Positions 8,126 to 19,303 are shown, counted from the stretch's first letter. The stretch is 64,000 bases of DNA from Leptospira vanthielii serovar Holland str. Waz Holland = ATCC 700522 (GCF_000332455.1 NZ_AOGY02000077.1:136497-200496); one strand, 5' to 3'. Notes: generated by a model not told the origin, from the sequence alone. A program made the numbers and translations.

Positions 8126-11100
8126 TTAGGTTTTCTTTTTTTTCTTTGCCGGTTTTTTCTTTTTCCTTGGGGCTTCATCTTCGTCATCATCTTCTTCCAA
8201 AGGTTCTTCACTGAGTTCAGTGACAAAGTCAAGGAAAGGGATATGTTTTTTATGGCTCATCTCTTCTAGCTCCTTTGCATTTGGTTTTCTTTCACCCACA
8301 ACCACTAAGTAGAGAGAAGGGAGGATGGTAAGTACTAGACACATTGCAGAGAACAATCCACCTACAATTACAGTAGCAAGTGGTCTTTGAACGTCAGAAC
8401 CCACACCTGTTCCTAGAGTTGCTGGGATTAGACCAAGTAACGCAAGTAACATGGTCATAAGCATGGGACGCAACTGGATTACGGCAGCTTTTTTCACAGC
8501 GGCCTTTGTGGTAATGTCCGGTTCCTCGATTAATAAGTGGTTGGTTCTGGAAACGAAGAGTACGCCTGCCATTGTTGCAATTCCAAAGAGTGAAATAAAA
8601 CCCACACCCCCGGAAACGTTGAAGTAATAACCTCTCATTAAAAGTGCGTAGATTCCTCCAAGGAGTGAGAGTGGTATACAAGCCAATGCCACGTATACAT
8701 ACTTGAGGTTTCTATACAACATATAGAGGACACCAAAAATAATGAGAATAGTGATTGGTATAACAAGCGCTAACTTTTTTCCAACACGTGATAGGTTCTC
8801 GTATTGTCCTCCGAATCGGATTTCGTATCCATCAGGAAGTTTGATTTTTTTCTTCACTCTTTTTTGAAGTTCAGAAACAAATCCTCCTTGGTCACGACCG
8901 CGGATATTCGTCCGAACGGTGACAACTCGGCGACCCTCTTGTCGGAAAATCATTGTAGGTCCATCAATCACTTCAATATCAGCCAATTGTGATAAAGGAA
9001 TCCTTTCTCCTTTCGGTGAAATGATCGGCATGTTTTCGATAGCTTGTTTGGATGCACGGTATTCTTTCGAAAATCGAACTACAATCCCAAATCGCGCCGG
9101 AGTTTTTGGAGGAATATCAGAAGGGCCTTCGTATAGGGTGCTCACTCGTTGCATTCCTATGGCAGCTTCAATCATCTGTTGGATGTCAATGACGTTGATT
9201 CCAAATCGTGCAGCGGCTTCCCTATTGATATTAATGGTTAGCTGAGGGCTTTCTGCTTCTTGTTCAATACCGAATTCACTGGCTCCTTTCATTTCCTTGA
9301 TTTCTTCGAGGACTTCGTTTCCGATCCCTCGCATGATTTTTAAATCGTTACCAGAAACAAAAACAGCTAAATCGGCAATGGTACCCATAATGGCTTCCGA
9401 AAGATTGTCCATAATTGGCTGAGAAAAACTGACTCGGGCACCTGGAAGTGTTGCTTCTAAATCATTTCTCATCCTCATGAGTAACTCTTGTTTGGTTATT
9501 TTTTCTTTCCATTTACTATAATCTTTCAAACCAATCAGAACCTCTAATCGGTTTGGTGGAAGTGGATCGGTTCCATCATCGTTTCTACCTAACTGAGAAA
9601 TCACCGCACTCACTTGTTCATTTTTATAAACAGTTTGGCGGATTTTTGGCATGAACTTTCTTGCTTCCGGTAATGAAATACCTACTGGAAAGAAGATCCG
9701 AATGTTAAATCCACCTTCGTCCATCTCAGGAAGGAATTCAGTTCCAAGTGAAAACATACCAATGGCGAGAAAAATGGTCACTACACTGAATGTATATTTC
9801 ACTGCCTTTTTTGATCTATTTACAATGAACTCGATGATTCGTTTGTAACGTACTTCAATCCAATCATAAACCGGGTTATGCCATTCAATAGGTCCCGGAT
9901 TTTTTGATTCAAAATAAGTTTTGTAGATGATGGACATGAGTACAGGAATCACTGCCATCGCAAAAATTAACGCACCTAAGATCGCAAAGGAGATGGTAAA
10001 AGCCATCGGTTTGAACAGACGACCTTCAATCCTTTCAAAAGAGAAAATCGGGAGGTATGCTAAAATGATGATTAAAATCGAAAATAGGATTTCTGTTCCT
10101 ACTTCCGATGCTGCGTCCCGTGTAAATGCTAAGATTCCATGTGATTTTTCTTCGGGAGTTGCATCCCGGTATCGCCTCATGATATTTTCTACCATGATGA
10201 CGGCCCCATCGACAATGATACCAAAGTCGATTGCGCCTAACGAAAGTAAACTGGCTGGAATACCCGTCATATTCATGAGTAAAAAAGCAAACAACATCGC
10301 AAATGGAATGGTTGCAACCACGACAAGGGAGGCACGTACACTTCCAATAAAGAAAATCAATACCAAACTAACAACGACTACACCTTCCACTAATGTTTTA
10401 CCAATCGTGCGAAGAGTATAGTTTACTAAGTCTGTTCTATCATAAGTATTTCGAAGTTGTACGCCTTTGGGAAGATAGTTTTCGTTGATTTCTTTTACCT
10501 TTTCACGAATCCTTTCTCCCATTTCGTTCGGGTCTCCCCAACGGCGCATGGCCACCAAACCTTGAACAGACGAATCTACGTCGATTAGACCTTCCTCATC
10601 ATTTTGAATTGTATAACCTAGGACCCCACTGGGGATGGGATGAGAAATTTCAACAGAACCTAAGTCTCGAATAAAAACGGGCACCCCGTTTACTGTTTTG
10701 ACTACAATGTTTTCAATGTGTTTAGGATCTCTGATGGCACCTAGAGAACGAATTGGGAAACCTTGTTCTCCTTGGAGAAGTAAGTTTCCTCCAGTGTTTA
10801 AGTTGTTCTCTTGAATGGCTTTGATCACATCGCCAATGGTCAATTTAAAACGGATTAATTTGTCAGGGGAGGTTACTACATGGTACTGTTTCGGAAGACC
10901 ACCAAAAGTTACAACATCTGCGATTCCCGGAATTTGTAACATCTTTGGCATTACAATCCAATCTTGGATGGTTCGCAGTTCCATCGGTGTGTGGTTTTCT
11001 GATGATTCCACTACATAACGATAGATCTCACCAACGGGTGAACTCATAGGTCCAAGTGCCGGATGAACGTCTTCAGGAATGTCTGCATCGGCAACACGTT

Positions 11101-11434
11101 CCATAAGTCGCATACGTGCGAAATAATCATCGGTTCCATCTTCAAAGACAAATTGAAATACAACCAGACCATTGATGGTCCTGGATCTTCGCACTGCTAC
11201 TTTTGGAATTGCATTTAATACGCGTTCGATGGGGAGAGTGACCCGTTCTTCGACTTCCACCGCAGCTTTTCCTGGAAATTTTGCAATGAGACGAACTTGT
11301 GTGTCGGCTATATCGGAATAGGCTTCTTTGCGAATGTCTATCCATGCCCATAGTCCAAAGAGAACGGCAACGGCTGCCGCAATGAGCGTGGTAACGCGAT
11401 TTTTAAGTGATGTTTCTATAAAATCTTTAATCAT
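8126..11434 (-). CDS. czcA: Heavy-metal efflux RND transporter, inner-membrane pump CzcA/CusA type
   Basis: This 1102-residue protein has the RND layout: one TM, a large periplasmic loop, a TM block, a second loop and a second TM block. The TM4 segment [18 protein letters not shown] (about 401-417) carries the acidic residues typical of the heavy-metal (HME) subfamily for proton coupling. It exports divalent or monovalent metal ions from periplasm or cytoplasm through CzcB and CzcC; the metal is not certain. ATG 11434 is chosen because it overlaps the preceding stop (ATGATTAA). A longer frame to 11515 would lie inside the upstream gene. The C-terminus has an unusual acidic then Lys-rich tail ([15 protein letters not shown] and on), likely cytoplasmic. 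Confidence 0.95.
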   Translation of the reverse strand: MIKDFIETSLKNRVTTLIAAAVAVLFGLWAWIDIRKEAYSDIADTQVRLIAKFPGKAAVEVEERVTLPIERVLNAIPKVAVRRSRTINGLVVFQFVFEDGTDDYFARMRLMERVADADIPEDVHPALGPMSSPVGEIYRYVVESSENHTPMELRTIQDWIVMPKMLQIPGIADVVTFGGLPKQYHVVTSPDKLIRFKLTIGDVIKAIQENNLNTGGNLLLQGEQGFPIRSLGAIRDPKHIENIVVKTVNGVPVFIRDLGSVEISHPIPSGVLGYTIQNDEEGLIDVDSSVQGLVAMRRWGDPNEMGERIREKVKEINENYLPKGVQLRNTYDRTDLVNYTLRTIGKTLVEGVVVVSLVLIFFIGSVRASLVVVATIPFAMLFAFLLMNMTGIPASLLSLGAIDFGIIVDGAVIMVENIMRRYRDATPEEKSHGILAFTRDAASEVGTEILFSILIIILAYLPIFSFERIEGRLFKPMAFTISFAILGALIFAMAVIPVLMSIIYKTYFESKNPGPIEWHNPVYDWIEVRYKRIIEFIVNRSKKAVKYTFSVVTIFLAIGMFSLGTEFLPEMDEGGFNIRIFFPVGISLPEARKFMPKIRQTVYKNEQVSAVISQLGRNDDGTDPLPPNRLEVLIGLKDYSKWKEKITKQELLMRMRNDLEATLPGARVSFSQPIMDNLSEAIMGTIADLAVFVSGNDLKIMRGIGNEVLEEIKEMKGASEFGIEQEAESPQLTININREAAARFGINVIDIQQMIEAAIGMQRVSTLYEGPSDIPPKTPARFGIVVRFSKEYRASKQAIENMPIISPKGERIPLSQLADIEVIDGPTMIFRQEGRRVVTVRTNIRGRDQGGFVSELQKRVKKKIKLPDGYEIRFGGQYENLSRVGKKLALVIPITILIIFGVLYMLYRNLKYVYVALACIPLSLLGGIYALLMRGYYFNVSGGVGFISLFGIATMAGVLFVSRTNHLLIEEPDITTKAAVKKAAVIQLRPMLMTMLLALLGLIPATLGTGVGSDVQRPLATVIVGGLFSAMCLVLTILPSLYLVVVGERKPNAKELEEMSHKKHIPFLDFVTELSEEPLEEDDDEDEAPRKKKKPAKKKKKT

Positions 11435-12176
11435 GATATTCCCTCGTATTGAAGAGGTAACCCATCTGTAGTAATAACTGCGGGTTTTTGTAGTCGCCTT
11501 GTCCAACTCCACCACCTACTTGTAAAAAGAAGTTTCCAAGTAAGAAGTCGTAAGTCAAACCGACGTATCGTTGGGATAGATGAACTCTCTGTCTTTCCCT
11601 GCTTTCGTATTCTAAATAAGTCCCCACATTACTATCAATGGAGTTTACGTAGGAACGAATGAGTAAGTCTTCTTGCGATGGATCTCTTCGATTGTATCCA
11701 GGAATATTGAGTCCAGTCGGATAAGAGGACTGTCCCCCACGACCTACTTCAGGTGCGAATGGATTTACTTCAAAATACCCACCTACAATGGAAATGCTAT
11801 GGGCAATGACAGGTGTTTTCCAGAATGTATATCCTAAATCTACCTGACCACCTAACCAATGAGGTCCCCAAGCCCCGCCTGACCCTCGTAATACGACATC
11901 TTTGAAGTAATATCCTAAATTGAAATTCAAACTCGCTGGCGATCCAATGGATGCACCATATACCCAAAAATTTGTCGATTTAGGAAGTCGTTTGGCATCT
12001 AAACTATCAGCTTTTAATTTTTCATCTTCACCAAACGCCGACTGATCTGATTTGGTCGGTGTCCATTCTGGTTTGATTTCATTTCCATCTTTATCTTTAG
12101 GATAAGGAGAAGATTGTGCAAACAAAGAAGGAGCGATTAAAAAAACGGTAATGAATAAAAGGATCAGTTTTTTCAT
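11427..12176 (-). CDS. Predicted outer-membrane barrel-like protein inside the czc operon
   Basis: I do not recognise the family. This 249-residue protein has a clear signal peptide (residues 1-20, ending LFA-QSS), a hydrophilic linker rich in Lys/Asp to about residue 60, then alternating strands with many Gly and aromatic residues (for example [20 protein letters not shown] and VDLGYTFW). This suggests a small beta-barrel. It sits between czcB and czcA: its ATG is one base after the czcB stop (TAA-T-ATG), and its stop overlaps the czcA start. The coupling implies a stoichiometric partner of the pump, perhaps an outer-membrane or periplasmic accessory; this is inference. An in-frame start at 12188 would overlap czcB. 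Confidence 0.75.
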   Translation of the reverse strand: MKKLILLFITVFLIAPSLFAQSSPYPKDKDGNEIKPEWTPTKSDQSAFGEDEKLKADSLDAKRLPKSTNFWVYGASIGSPASLNFNLGYYFKDVVLRGSGGAWGPHWLGGQVDLGYTFWKTPVIAHSISIVGGYFEVNPFAPEVGRGGQSSYPTGLNIPGYNRRDPSQEDLLIRSYVNSIDSNVGTYLEYESRERQRVHLSQRYVGLTYDFLLGNFFLQVGGGVGQGDYKNPQLLLQMGYLFNTREYHD

Positions 12177-12177
12177 A

Positions 12178-13185
12178 TTAAAAACCAAAACTCAAACCTT
12201 TTAAGAGAATGGAACCTTGGATGGCTACCTTCTCACCTGGCGTCAAACCTTCGATAATATTGACTCTTTCTTTTGTAGAAATTCCCAATACAACTTCTCG
12301 CCTTTTGAATGTTAAAGGTTGTTCTTCTACGAATACATAGTTTTTACCTTCAACCGTGACAATCGCTGTATAAGGGAGAACAACACTATCACCACCGGTT
12401 TGTTCTGGAAATTTTACAACTCCAAACATACCCGGTTTCAATCTATATTTATCATTTACAACGAGGATCCTCATTTTCGCAGTTCTTGTAAGAGGGTCTA
12501 CGTTATCACCGATCGCTTCTGCGGTTCCCGTAAATTCTTCATCAGGGAAGGATGCGAATACTACCTTTACTTTTTTACCTTTGCGTAAGGTGGAGATTTG
12601 GGATTCAGGAACGTCAGTGATGATCCATGCTTTTAAACTTCCCGCAGTACTGAGTTCACTTGGATTCAAACCTTGTGCTCTCAGTTTCCCTTCGAATTCT
12701 GCAAGTTCTGCTGCATCGTTTCCAGAATCTGTTTCTGATTCCACTAAGTCTTTTTCTGTAGCGACTCGGTGGACAAACATATCTTTGATCCGGCTTAGGT
12801 TTTTATTGGATCTATGTAGTTTGTTTTTTGCATGGATATAACCTACGTAAAGATCGTTTAATTCCGCTGACTCGAAGAGGATGATTCGAGATCCATTACT
12901 TACTGAAGGAGAAGTGGATGCAATGAGTCTTGCAGGTGCTTCCAAACTAACAAACTCACCACCGCCACCGATTGCAGTTGATTTTACAATTTCTAGTCCT
13001 GGGCTATTTGGTTTAAAAACGATGCGAAGGCCACCATCAAATACTTCTGCTTTTTCAGGAGCTTTGTGAACAGGTTTTGCCGGTTTGGAAAAAACCATAA
13101 ATAGTATTGCAATAACTACAAGAACCACTCCTGAAATCAGGAGGATTTTTGCCTTTTGGTTTAGAGATTTTAAGGTGATGAACAT
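12178..13185 (-). CDS. czcB: RND periplasmic adaptor (membrane fusion protein) CzcB type
   Basis: This 335-residue protein has one N-terminal TM (about 13-32), a periplasmic body with a helical hairpin in the middle (about 140-190) and beta-barrel/membrane-proximal domains (from about residue 190 to the end, including [18 protein letters not shown] and LRPGM-like LKPGMFGVV). It links the inner-membrane pump CzcA to the outer-membrane channel CzcC. The hairpin is short and no obvious N-terminal metal-binding His cluster is present. ATG 13185 lies one base after the czcC stop (TAA-A-ATG) and is preferred over 13254, which lies inside czcC. Confidence 0.92.
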   Translation of the reverse strand: MFITLKSLNQKAKILLISGVVLVVIAILFMVFSKPAKPVHKAPEKAEVFDGGLRIVFKPNSPGLEIVKSTAIGGGGEFVSLEAPARLIASTSPSVSNGSRIILFESAELNDLYVGYIHAKNKLHRSNKNLSRIKDMFVHRVATEKDLVESETDSGNDAAELAEFEGKLRAQGLNPSELSTAGSLKAWIITDVPESQISTLRKGKKVKVVFASFPDEEFTGTAEAIGDNVDPLTRTAKMRILVVNDKYRLKPGMFGVVKFPEQTGGDSVVLPYTAIVTVEGKNYVFVEEQPLTFKRREVVLGISTKERVNIIEGLTPGEKVAIQGSILLKGLSFGF

Positions 13186-13186
13186 T

Positions 13187-14605
13187 TTATTCCTCAGATT
13201 TAGGATTGGTTTGGTTTTCGGATTTAGGGATAAAGATTCCTTTACCCACAGCATAATTTACATTTTCAATGGCTTCCATTCGATCCGTTTGGAGTTTTAA
13301 CATCTCCACAATACTGGAACGATAGGTTTCAAAGAAGTCGGCGAATTCTAAGATGGTTATGTATTTCTTTTCATAACTCATAATCATATCTAAAGATAAA
13401 CTTCCGTAATCTTTGATATAGGCGTTGCTAAAACGTTTATAAAGTGCGTCTTTAATTCGTGCAGATTGGTAGGCAACGGCGACTTCGTTTTCCACTTCGA
13501 GGATATTGTTCTTTAACTCTTGTTTGCGGACAAGAATGGCTTTTTCTGCGGCTTGGATATTTCCTTGGTTTCTATCAAAGAGTGGAACACTGAGCTGTGC
13601 TGTGACTCCCCAATAGTTTTGGAATGCAGTACCACCTCTGTTGTAAACAGGACCAAATGACAAATCAGGAATGGCATTTGCATATTGAAGTTCCAAATTG
13701 GCTTCTTCGAAACGTAATGTTTGTAGGGCTTTTTTTAAATCTGGTCGGTTTTCACGAGCGATTTCGACTAAATCTTCCAAACGTACTTCATTGGGAACAA
13801 TTAAATCTAGGTTTGTTTCATTCACAATCGGACTGAATTCAATTCTAACATCACGATATAGATCATCATTCAAAAGGACTTTTAGATCTGCTTCTTTTTC
13901 AAAAACTCTAATGGCCAAATCTTCTCTTTCTTTTTTTAAGAAAAACAAAAGTGCTTTTAAACGTAAATGTTCTGCTTGGAGGAGTGCTCGTCTTTTGTAA
14001 GCAAGTTCCGAAGAATCTACTGTTTTTTCAATCGAGGCGATACTTTGATCATAAAATACAACTGCCTTTTTATAAAAATATATTGTATAAAATGTTCTTC
14101 GTAGTTTTGTAATCACTGCACGTGCTAGATCGTGAAACTCTTGTTCGGAGATCTTCGCATTGAGTTCAGCTACTTTCACTCGTTTGTCAATTTTACCACC
14201 AAGTAAAAACACTTGTTGGATTTGGATTACCGATTGTCCAGACCTTGTTGTATCAAAGTAACGTTGAGTAGGTTCTGCAAATATACTTTGGTCTATGGCT
14301 ATGTTTGGATTTGCATAGAGTCCGGCTTGTAAAATACCGGCTTTTTTTACATCGATTTGAAACCGAGATGCTATGAGTAAAAGATTGTTTTTCCAGAGCA
14401 GTGTCTCAGCAGACTCTAAATTAATTTCTTTAGAAAACCGTTGGTCATCAGGATACAAACTAGATCCCAAGGAAGACCTTGGATTTTCATCTGAAAGTTG
14501 CCTTTTCAGCGCTTCACTTGCTTGTGCTACTCTAGTCTCCCCCCAAAGATAGGAGGTAGAAAACACAAAAAAGAGGCAGATACCGATTCTGTTATAAAAA
14601 CTCAT
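13187..14605 (-). CDS. czcC: Outer-membrane efflux channel, TolC family, CzcC type
   Basis: This 472-residue protein has a signal peptide (1-22, ending LWG-ETR) and the long helical repeats of the OEP/TolC family, such as [17 protein letters not shown] and the second-half copy [17 protein letters not shown]. It would form the trimeric exit duct for the CzcA-CzcB pump. It is the first pump gene of the operon czcC-czcB-X-czcA; the promoter is probably in the 103-bp gap 14606-14708 or further up before the small secreted protein gene. No metal-responsive regulator gene (ArsR, MerR or CzcR type) is adjacent. Confidence 0.92.
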   Translation of the reverse strand: MSFYNRIGICLFFVFSTSYLWGETRVAQASEALKRQLSDENPRSSLGSSLYPDDQRFSKEINLESAETLLWKNNLLLIASRFQIDVKKAGILQAGLYANPNIAIDQSIFAEPTQRYFDTTRSGQSVIQIQQVFLLGGKIDKRVKVAELNAKISEQEFHDLARAVITKLRRTFYTIYFYKKAVVFYDQSIASIEKTVDSSELAYKRRALLQAEHLRLKALLFFLKKEREDLAIRVFEKEADLKVLLNDDLYRDVRIEFSPIVNETNLDLIVPNEVRLEDLVEIARENRPDLKKALQTLRFEEANLELQYANAIPDLSFGPVYNRGGTAFQNYWGVTAQLSVPLFDRNQGNIQAAEKAILVRKQELKNNILEVENEVAVAYQSARIKDALYKRFSNAYIKDYGSLSLDMIMSYEKKYITILEFADFFETYRSSIVEMLKLQTDRMEAIENVNYAVGKGIFIPKSENQTNPKSEE

Positions 14606-14708
14606 AAATTACCAAACATACAAAGATTGTGAGAAAAAGAAAACATAGGTATGGCTCTATCACTTAGAAAGAGGTCATACTTCTGAATTCAGCGAATGCC
14701 GAAGTAGA

Positions 14709-15086
14709 TTAAACGAAAGAAAGTGGGGGAGGAATATTCAAAAGAAGTGAGGAAAGTAAATTGGGAATGTATGTTCCCTCTGAAATCAAATCAACATAAC
14801 TAACTAAAAGTGATTCCGACAAAAGAGTGGATTTACTTTCATTAATAAAATCTAAAAAGTCTGCTCTGGAACGAGCTATGGTCGCTGAATCGTCAATGGC
14901 GGCGATTTTAGGATCATCGATTGTTGTGTCTTCTGGTGTTTCAAAAGACGCAGAATAGGCTTTTTTGATCTGGTGGAGATTTGCTTCCAGATATTCGGAA
15001 ACTGTGTCTGAAGTATCGTCTAACGAAAAACCAATGGTTATCGTTAAGAGGAAAGCTATCAGTTTTGTTGACCAGTTTGCCGTCAT
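14709..15086 (-). CDS. Small secreted protein upstream of czcC, function unknown
   Basis: I do not recognise this 125-residue protein. It begins with a signal-like segment (KLIAFLLTITIGFS), continues as an acidic Asp/Glu/Ser/Thr-rich helical domain, and ends in a hydrophobic tail with a triple proline (LLLNIPPPLSFV). ATG 15086 has a weak GAGTGGA site upstream; a GTG at 15095 is possible. It runs in the same direction as czcC, 103 bp ahead of it, and may share its transcript. A role in metal sensing or binding in the periplasm is only suggested by position. Confidence 0.6.
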   Translation of the reverse strand: MTANWSTKLIAFLLTITIGFSLDDTSDTVSEYLEANLHQIKKAYSASFETPEDTTIDDPKIAAIDDSATIARSRADFLDFINESKSTLLSESLLVSYVDLISEGTYIPNLLSSLLLNIPPPLSFV

Positions 15087-15308
15087 ATTATCCACTCATT
15101 CATTTCGAAGCAGGTACTCAATTCTAAAATACTTCTAATGTTTCAAATGAAACACAGGGATTGATCGAAATGATTAAAATATAATACATCAGACGTTAGG
15201 ATCTTTAAAAAAAAGACTGCCCAGAGTCAGGAATTCCCCGGAACAGTCGCGAATGGTCTTTGGCAAATGAGAAACAAATCATAGGAAAAGTTGAGAATAT
15301 AAAAACAT

Positions 15309-15332
15309 CCTGTGTCCCTTACGGGACACAGG
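15309..15332 (-). terminator. Strong hairpin terminator
   Basis: There is a perfect 10-bp stem, CCTGTGTCCC (15309-15318) with GGGACACAGG (15323-15332), and a TTAC loop. On the minus strand it comes just after the stop codon of the 15352 gene and is followed by ATGTTTTTA. It should end that transcript before the next gene at 15086. Confidence 0.8.
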
Positions 15333-15351
15333 TTTAAGCGGTAGAGAGGAG

Positions 15352-15693
15352 TTAAACGGGTGGAGGTAAACTCAAGTAACGAAAGGCGAGGAGCCCAGAA
15401 ATAAAAGAAACATGGTGGTTATTGTTATGTGTTAGGGGAGAAGTCCTAAAGGAAGACTGACCTTTCCCACTCCATGTAAGTACATCTTCTAAATCTTTTG
15501 TACCTGAAGTTTCTTCAGAAGAGGATTTGCTAATCGAGATGGAAAGGGAGCCTGATAGTTGGCTCTTTCCTCCCACTCGGCTGGATTTGGCTCCACGAGT
15601 GCGAACGAGTACATTCTCTTCTGAAAGAAAAGCACTGCCCAGGGCGAGAGTGAGTAGGGAAATCCCAAATATTTTTATCACATTCCTGAACAT
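15352..15693 (-). CDS. Small secreted protein, function unknown
   Basis: This 113-residue protein has an N-terminal signal segment (IFGISLLTLALGSAFL). A Ser-rich low-complexity middle follows (GSLSISISKSSSEETSG), then a His/Asn cluster (THNNNHHV) and a hydrophobic C-terminus ending LPPPV. The ending resembles that of the neighbouring 14709-15086 protein (IPPPLSFV), and both lie before the metal efflux operon in the same direction. The His cluster could bind metal, but this is a guess. A strong terminator follows, so it forms its own unit. Confidence 0.55.
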   Translation of the reverse strand: MFRNVIKIFGISLLTLALGSAFLSEENVLVRTRGAKSSRVGGKSQLSGSLSISISKSSSEETSGTKDLEDVLTWSGKGQSSFRTSPLTHNNNHHVSFISGLLAFRYLSLPPPV

Positions 15694-15757
15694 AGATACA
15701 GTATAGACGGCATCTGATTAAAATCTAGCATTTTTTTGGAAGATGCTTATAAAATAA

Positions 15758-15789
15758 GCAGATCGACCCGATTTTTCGGATGGATCTGC
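15758..15789 (-). terminator. Hairpin terminator after the GlcD-like gene
   Basis: GCAGATC (15758-15764) pairs with GATCTGC (15783-15789), and CCGA/TCGG pair inside. On the minus strand the hairpin lies 13 bases after the stop of the oxidoreductase gene and is followed by TTATTTTATAA. Confidence 0.7.
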
Positions 15790-15801
15790 CTTTGTTCGGA
15801 A

Positions 15802-17214
15802 TTAAAGCACTTTTCCCGGGTTTAGGATCCCTCTCGGGTCAAATGCCAATTTGATGGCTCGCATGGTGTCAATTTCGGATTCGGACCTAGAAAAATTCAG
15901 ATAATCCTTTTTCAAAAGTCCAATTCCATGTTCTGCGGAGATGGAACCTTTGAACTTTTGGATGAGGGTGAACATTTCAGGATCCACTTTTTTGCATTGG
16001 GTAAAGAATTCCACATCAGATAGAACTTTTGGTTTAACTATGTTTAGGTGGAGGTTCCCATCCCCAATATGTCCAAAAAGGGCAATATGAAATCCTTGGT
16101 ACTTCGATGTCAGTAGAGTGGTCATCTCATCTAAAAAAGCTTCCATGTTGCGAAGTGGAAGAGAGATATCATTTTTGTGAACTGTGTAAGCAAGAGATAA
16201 AGATTCAGAAATCCCTTCCCTGTACTTCCAGAAGGTTTCGTTTTGCCGTGAGTTCTGTGCAATGGTCCCATCAGTAATTAGTTCTTTTTCCGTAATGGAT
16301 TCTAAGATGGAATAAAGTTTTTCTTCGTCAGTTTCTCCACTCACTTCAAATTCCATAAGCACATAATACTTGCTAGGTTCTTGAAATGGATCAGGAACTC
16401 CCAAATGTTCTTTCACTTTATCCAAACAATAGTCGGTTAAAAACTCGAATGCTAATAGAGGTAAGTCGAAGTTATGTGTTTCTCTAAAGATTTCTAAAAT
16501 ATTTTTGTATTCGGGAACAGCAAGGAAAATGACACGAATGTCTTTCGGAGGTTTTGTGAGTTTGACAACAGCTTCAGTGATGATTCCGAGTGTTCCTTCC
16601 GAACCAATAAACAAGTGTTTGAGGTCATATCCTGTGTTATTTTTTAAAATTTCTCCATTGAATCGGTAAACCTCTCCCTTTCCATTCACAACAGTAAGAC
16701 CTAGTACCCAGTCCCGGATGAGTCCATAATGAACCACTCGCACCCCGCCTGCATTGGTGGCAATGTTTCCACCGATCTGACTAGATCCAGTAGCTGCAAA
16801 ATCCACGGGAAAATAAAATCCACGTTCTTCGGCTTCTTTGTGTAGATTTTTTGTGATCATACCAGCTTGTACGTGTAAGGTGCCAAGGAAAGGATCAAAA
16901 TCAACCACTTGGTTCATTTTGGATAAAGAAACAACAATCTCACCATTTTTTGCAACAGCACCACCGGCATATCCTGTTCGTCCCCCAGAAGGAACCACAG
17001 CAATTTCATTTTTGTAAGCGTAAGTGATTATGGCTGCTACATCTTCTGTTGATTCTGGAAAAACAAGGACTTGGTAGTTGGGTGGATACACTTTGGTTCT
17101 ATCCGTTCCATAAGAATTGAATAAGGCCTCATCCATGGTTCCATCATTTTTTTGAATGACCTTTTTATCGCCAATGAGTTGGCCTAAGTCAGTTTTTGTT
17201 TTCGTAAAATCCAT
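15802..17214 (-). CDS. FAD-linked oxidase, GlcD/D-lactate dehydrogenase-like
   Basis: This 470-residue protein has an N-terminal FAD-binding PCMH domain (PSGGRTGYAGGAVA near residue 75, then ATGSSQIGGNIATNAGGV near 140) and a C-terminal FAD-oxidase_C domain with the end motif SAEHGIGLLKKDYL. Relatives oxidise D-2-hydroxyacids such as D-lactate, glycolate or D-2-hydroxyglutarate and pass electrons to a quinone or cytochrome. Which substrate applies cannot be told. No glcE or glcF partner is adjacent, which favours a stand-alone D-lactate or D-2-hydroxyglutarate dehydrogenase. It lies 10 bp after ppk1 in the same direction. Confidence 0.88.
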   Translation of the reverse strand: MDFTKTKTDLGQLIGDKKVIQKNDGTMDEALFNSYGTDRTKVYPPNYQVLVFPESTEDVAAIITYAYKNEIAVVPSGGRTGYAGGAVAKNGEIVVSLSKMNQVVDFDPFLGTLHVQAGMITKNLHKEAEERGFYFPVDFAATGSSQIGGNIATNAGGVRVVHYGLIRDWVLGLTVVNGKGEVYRFNGEILKNNTGYDLKHLFIGSEGTLGIITEAVVKLTKPPKDIRVIFLAVPEYKNILEIFRETHNFDLPLLAFEFLTDYCLDKVKEHLGVPDPFQEPSKYYVLMEFEVSGETDEEKLYSILESITEKELITDGTIAQNSRQNETFWKYREGISESLSLAYTVHKNDISLPLRNMEAFLDEMTTLLTSKYQGFHIALFGHIGDGNLHLNIVKPKVLSDVEFFTQCKKVDPEMFTLIQKFKGSISAEHGIGLLKKDYLNFSRSESEIDTMRAIKLAFDPRGILNPGKVL

Positions 17215-17224
17215 TTTCTATCCT

Positions 17225-19303
17225 TTAGATATCTACCATATCAATTTGAGAGTTTACTGCAGGGTCATCATCCCCCGGTGTCAAACGAGTGTAAGATCCA
17301 TCCGATTCGAGAACTCTTGCTTGTGTGTTATCCCGAAGGAGGAGTTCTAAAATTTTGCCGATTCTTTTTTTATGTTTGTCTTGAAGGATGGGAAACATAA
17401 CTTCAATTCGGCGAAGAAAGTTTCTTGGCATACAATCCGCCGAAGCCAAATACACTTCTGGTTTTCCACCGTTTTCAAAACTATAAATCCTCGAGTGTTC
17501 TAAATACCGTCCTACAATGGAGCGAACGCTAATACGATCAGAAACACCTGGAATTCCGGGCCTAAGGCAACAGATTCCTCGTATAATCAGGTCAATTTTA
17601 ACTCCTGCTTGTGAGGCTTCATAGAGTTTTAAAATTACATCTGGATCCACAAGAGAGTTCATTTTAAAGACCACTCGTGCTTGTTTACCGTTTTTTGCAT
17701 TGTCAGTTTCTCTTTGGATGAGGTGCAGAAACTCTTCTTTTAAGAAAGTAGGAGCCGCATAAATTCTCGAAAGCCTTGGCATTTTGCCGGAACTTGTGAT
17801 GGTATTAAAAAGAATCGCAACATCTTCTGTAATCTCAGGGTTTGCTGTGAATAGGCTTATATCGGTATAAAATCTAGCTGTGGTAGAGTTATAATTTCCC
17901 GTGCCTAAGTGCACATAACGATTGAGTTTATCATCTTCCCGGCGGACGATGAGTAACATCTTACAATGGATTTTGAGACCAACCACACCATAAACTACAT
18001 GGACACCACTATCTTCTAATTTTTTTGCCCAACGAATGTTTCTTTCTTCGTCAAACCTTGCTTTGAGTTCCACAAGTACTGTGACTTGTTTTCCATTCTC
18101 TGCTGCTTCTCCCAAAAATTGGATGATGGGTGAATCACCTGAGGTTCTGTACAAAGTCATTTTGATCGCAAGTACTTTGGGATCTTGGCTTGCAATTTTT
18201 AACATATCCTCGATGGATTTAGAACTTTCGTAAGGGTGATGGAGGAGGTGGTCGTTTTTACGAATTTCAGAAAAGATAGATTCACTTTTTTTAGCAGCAA
18301 ATCCAGATTTAGGAACGGGATAAGAATACTTTAAGTGGCTTGTTTTTTCCAAACCTTGGAAAAACATCATGTCATTTAAACTAAGTAAGGTGGGAATTTC
18401 CATAACTTGGTATTCTTCCAACTCTAAGAGTCCACGTAATAGTTCTTTGATATGACCCGCACCCGAATGGACATCCAAACGAACCGCATCTCCCCACATA
18501 CGGTTTTTTAATTCGTTTTTCATTGTTGTGAGAAGGTCACCAATATTTTGTTCTTCATTGATGGAGATATCCGCATCACGAACAATTTTAAAGGTATGAA
18601 TTTGTTTTACATTCATTCCATAAAAAAGGTCACCTAAATGGAGTTTAATGATCTCTTCTAGTGGGAAGTATCTTCTAACGTCTGATTGTTTATTCGGAGG
18701 AAGTTGTAAAAAACGAGGTAGAACACTTGGCACTTGAACGATGGCAAAAAGTTCTTTGGCTTTGTTTTTATCATCATCAGAATATAAAGTAATTCCGAGA
18801 TTCAACGTTCGGTTTAGAATATGAGGAAATGGATGGGAAGGATCAATCGCAAGAGGAGTGAGAATGGAAGAAACTTCTCGTTTGTAATAATTTTTTACAA
18901 ATTGGATATCATCGCCGGCAAGTTCACTTGGATCTTGTACAACTACGATTTTGTTTTCTTTTAGTTCAATGAGGATCTCGTTTAAGGATTCATATTGTCC
19001 TTTAACAAATTCTCCCACTTTGGAATAAAGTTCGGCAACGGTTTCTGAAGTTCGTTTCCCATTCAGGCTTCGTTCTTCGATTCCTGCATTTTTTAAGTTC
19101 ACTAGGCCTGCCACGCGGACCATAAAAAACTCATCTAAATTGGATTCAGTGATACAAAGGAATTTGAGGCGTTCGAGGAGTGGGTTTTCTTTGTCGAAAG
19201 ACTCTTCGAGGACACGGTGGTTGAAGTCGACCCAGGAAAGTTCGCGGTCGAAGAAGATATTTTGGTTCCCCAGTTCTATTTTTTCTTTAGGGCTAGCAGT
19301 CAT
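17225..19303 (-). CDS. ppk1: Polyphosphate kinase 1
   Basis: This 692-residue protein makes inorganic polyphosphate from ATP. It begins with the PPK N domain (FFDRELSWVDFNHRVLEE). It includes the HHPYESS stretch (355-361), the catalytic His446 in GLKIHCK, and the LGTGNYNSTTARFYTD motif further on. ATG 19303 is chosen: it gives the usual family length, while the longer frame to 19714 runs antisense through fliD. It is divergent from fliD across a 91-bp spacer that contains an imperfect inverted repeat. The GlcD-like gene follows after 10 bp and may be co-transcribed. Confidence 0.95.
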   Translation of the reverse strand: MTASPKEKIELGNQNIFFDRELSWVDFNHRVLEESFDKENPLLERLKFLCITESNLDEFFMVRVAGLVNLKNAGIEERSLNGKRTSETVAELYSKVGEFVKGQYESLNEILIELKENKIVVVQDPSELAGDDIQFVKNYYKREVSSILTPLAIDPSHPFPHILNRTLNLGITLYSDDDKNKAKELFAIVQVPSVLPRFLQLPPNKQSDVRRYFPLEEIIKLHLGDLFYGMNVKQIHTFKIVRDADISINEEQNIGDLLTTMKNELKNRMWGDAVRLDVHSGAGHIKELLRGLLELEEYQVMEIPTLLSLNDMMFFQGLEKTSHLKYSYPVPKSGFAAKKSESIFSEIRKNDHLLHHPYESSKSIEDMLKIASQDPKVLAIKMTLYRTSGDSPIIQFLGEAAENGKQVTVLVELKARFDEERNIRWAKKLEDSGVHVVYGVVGLKIHCKMLLIVRREDDKLNRYVHLGTGNYNSTTARFYTDISLFTANPEITEDVAILFNTITSSGKMPRLSRIYAAPTFLKEEFLHLIQRETDNAKNGKQARVVFKMNSLVDPDVILKLYEASQAGVKIDLIIRGICCLRPGIPGVSDRISVRSIVGRYLEHSRIYSFENGGKPEVYLASADCMPRNFLRRIEVMFPILQDKHKKRIGKILELLLRDNTQARVLESDGSYTRLTPGDDDPAVNSQIDMVDI

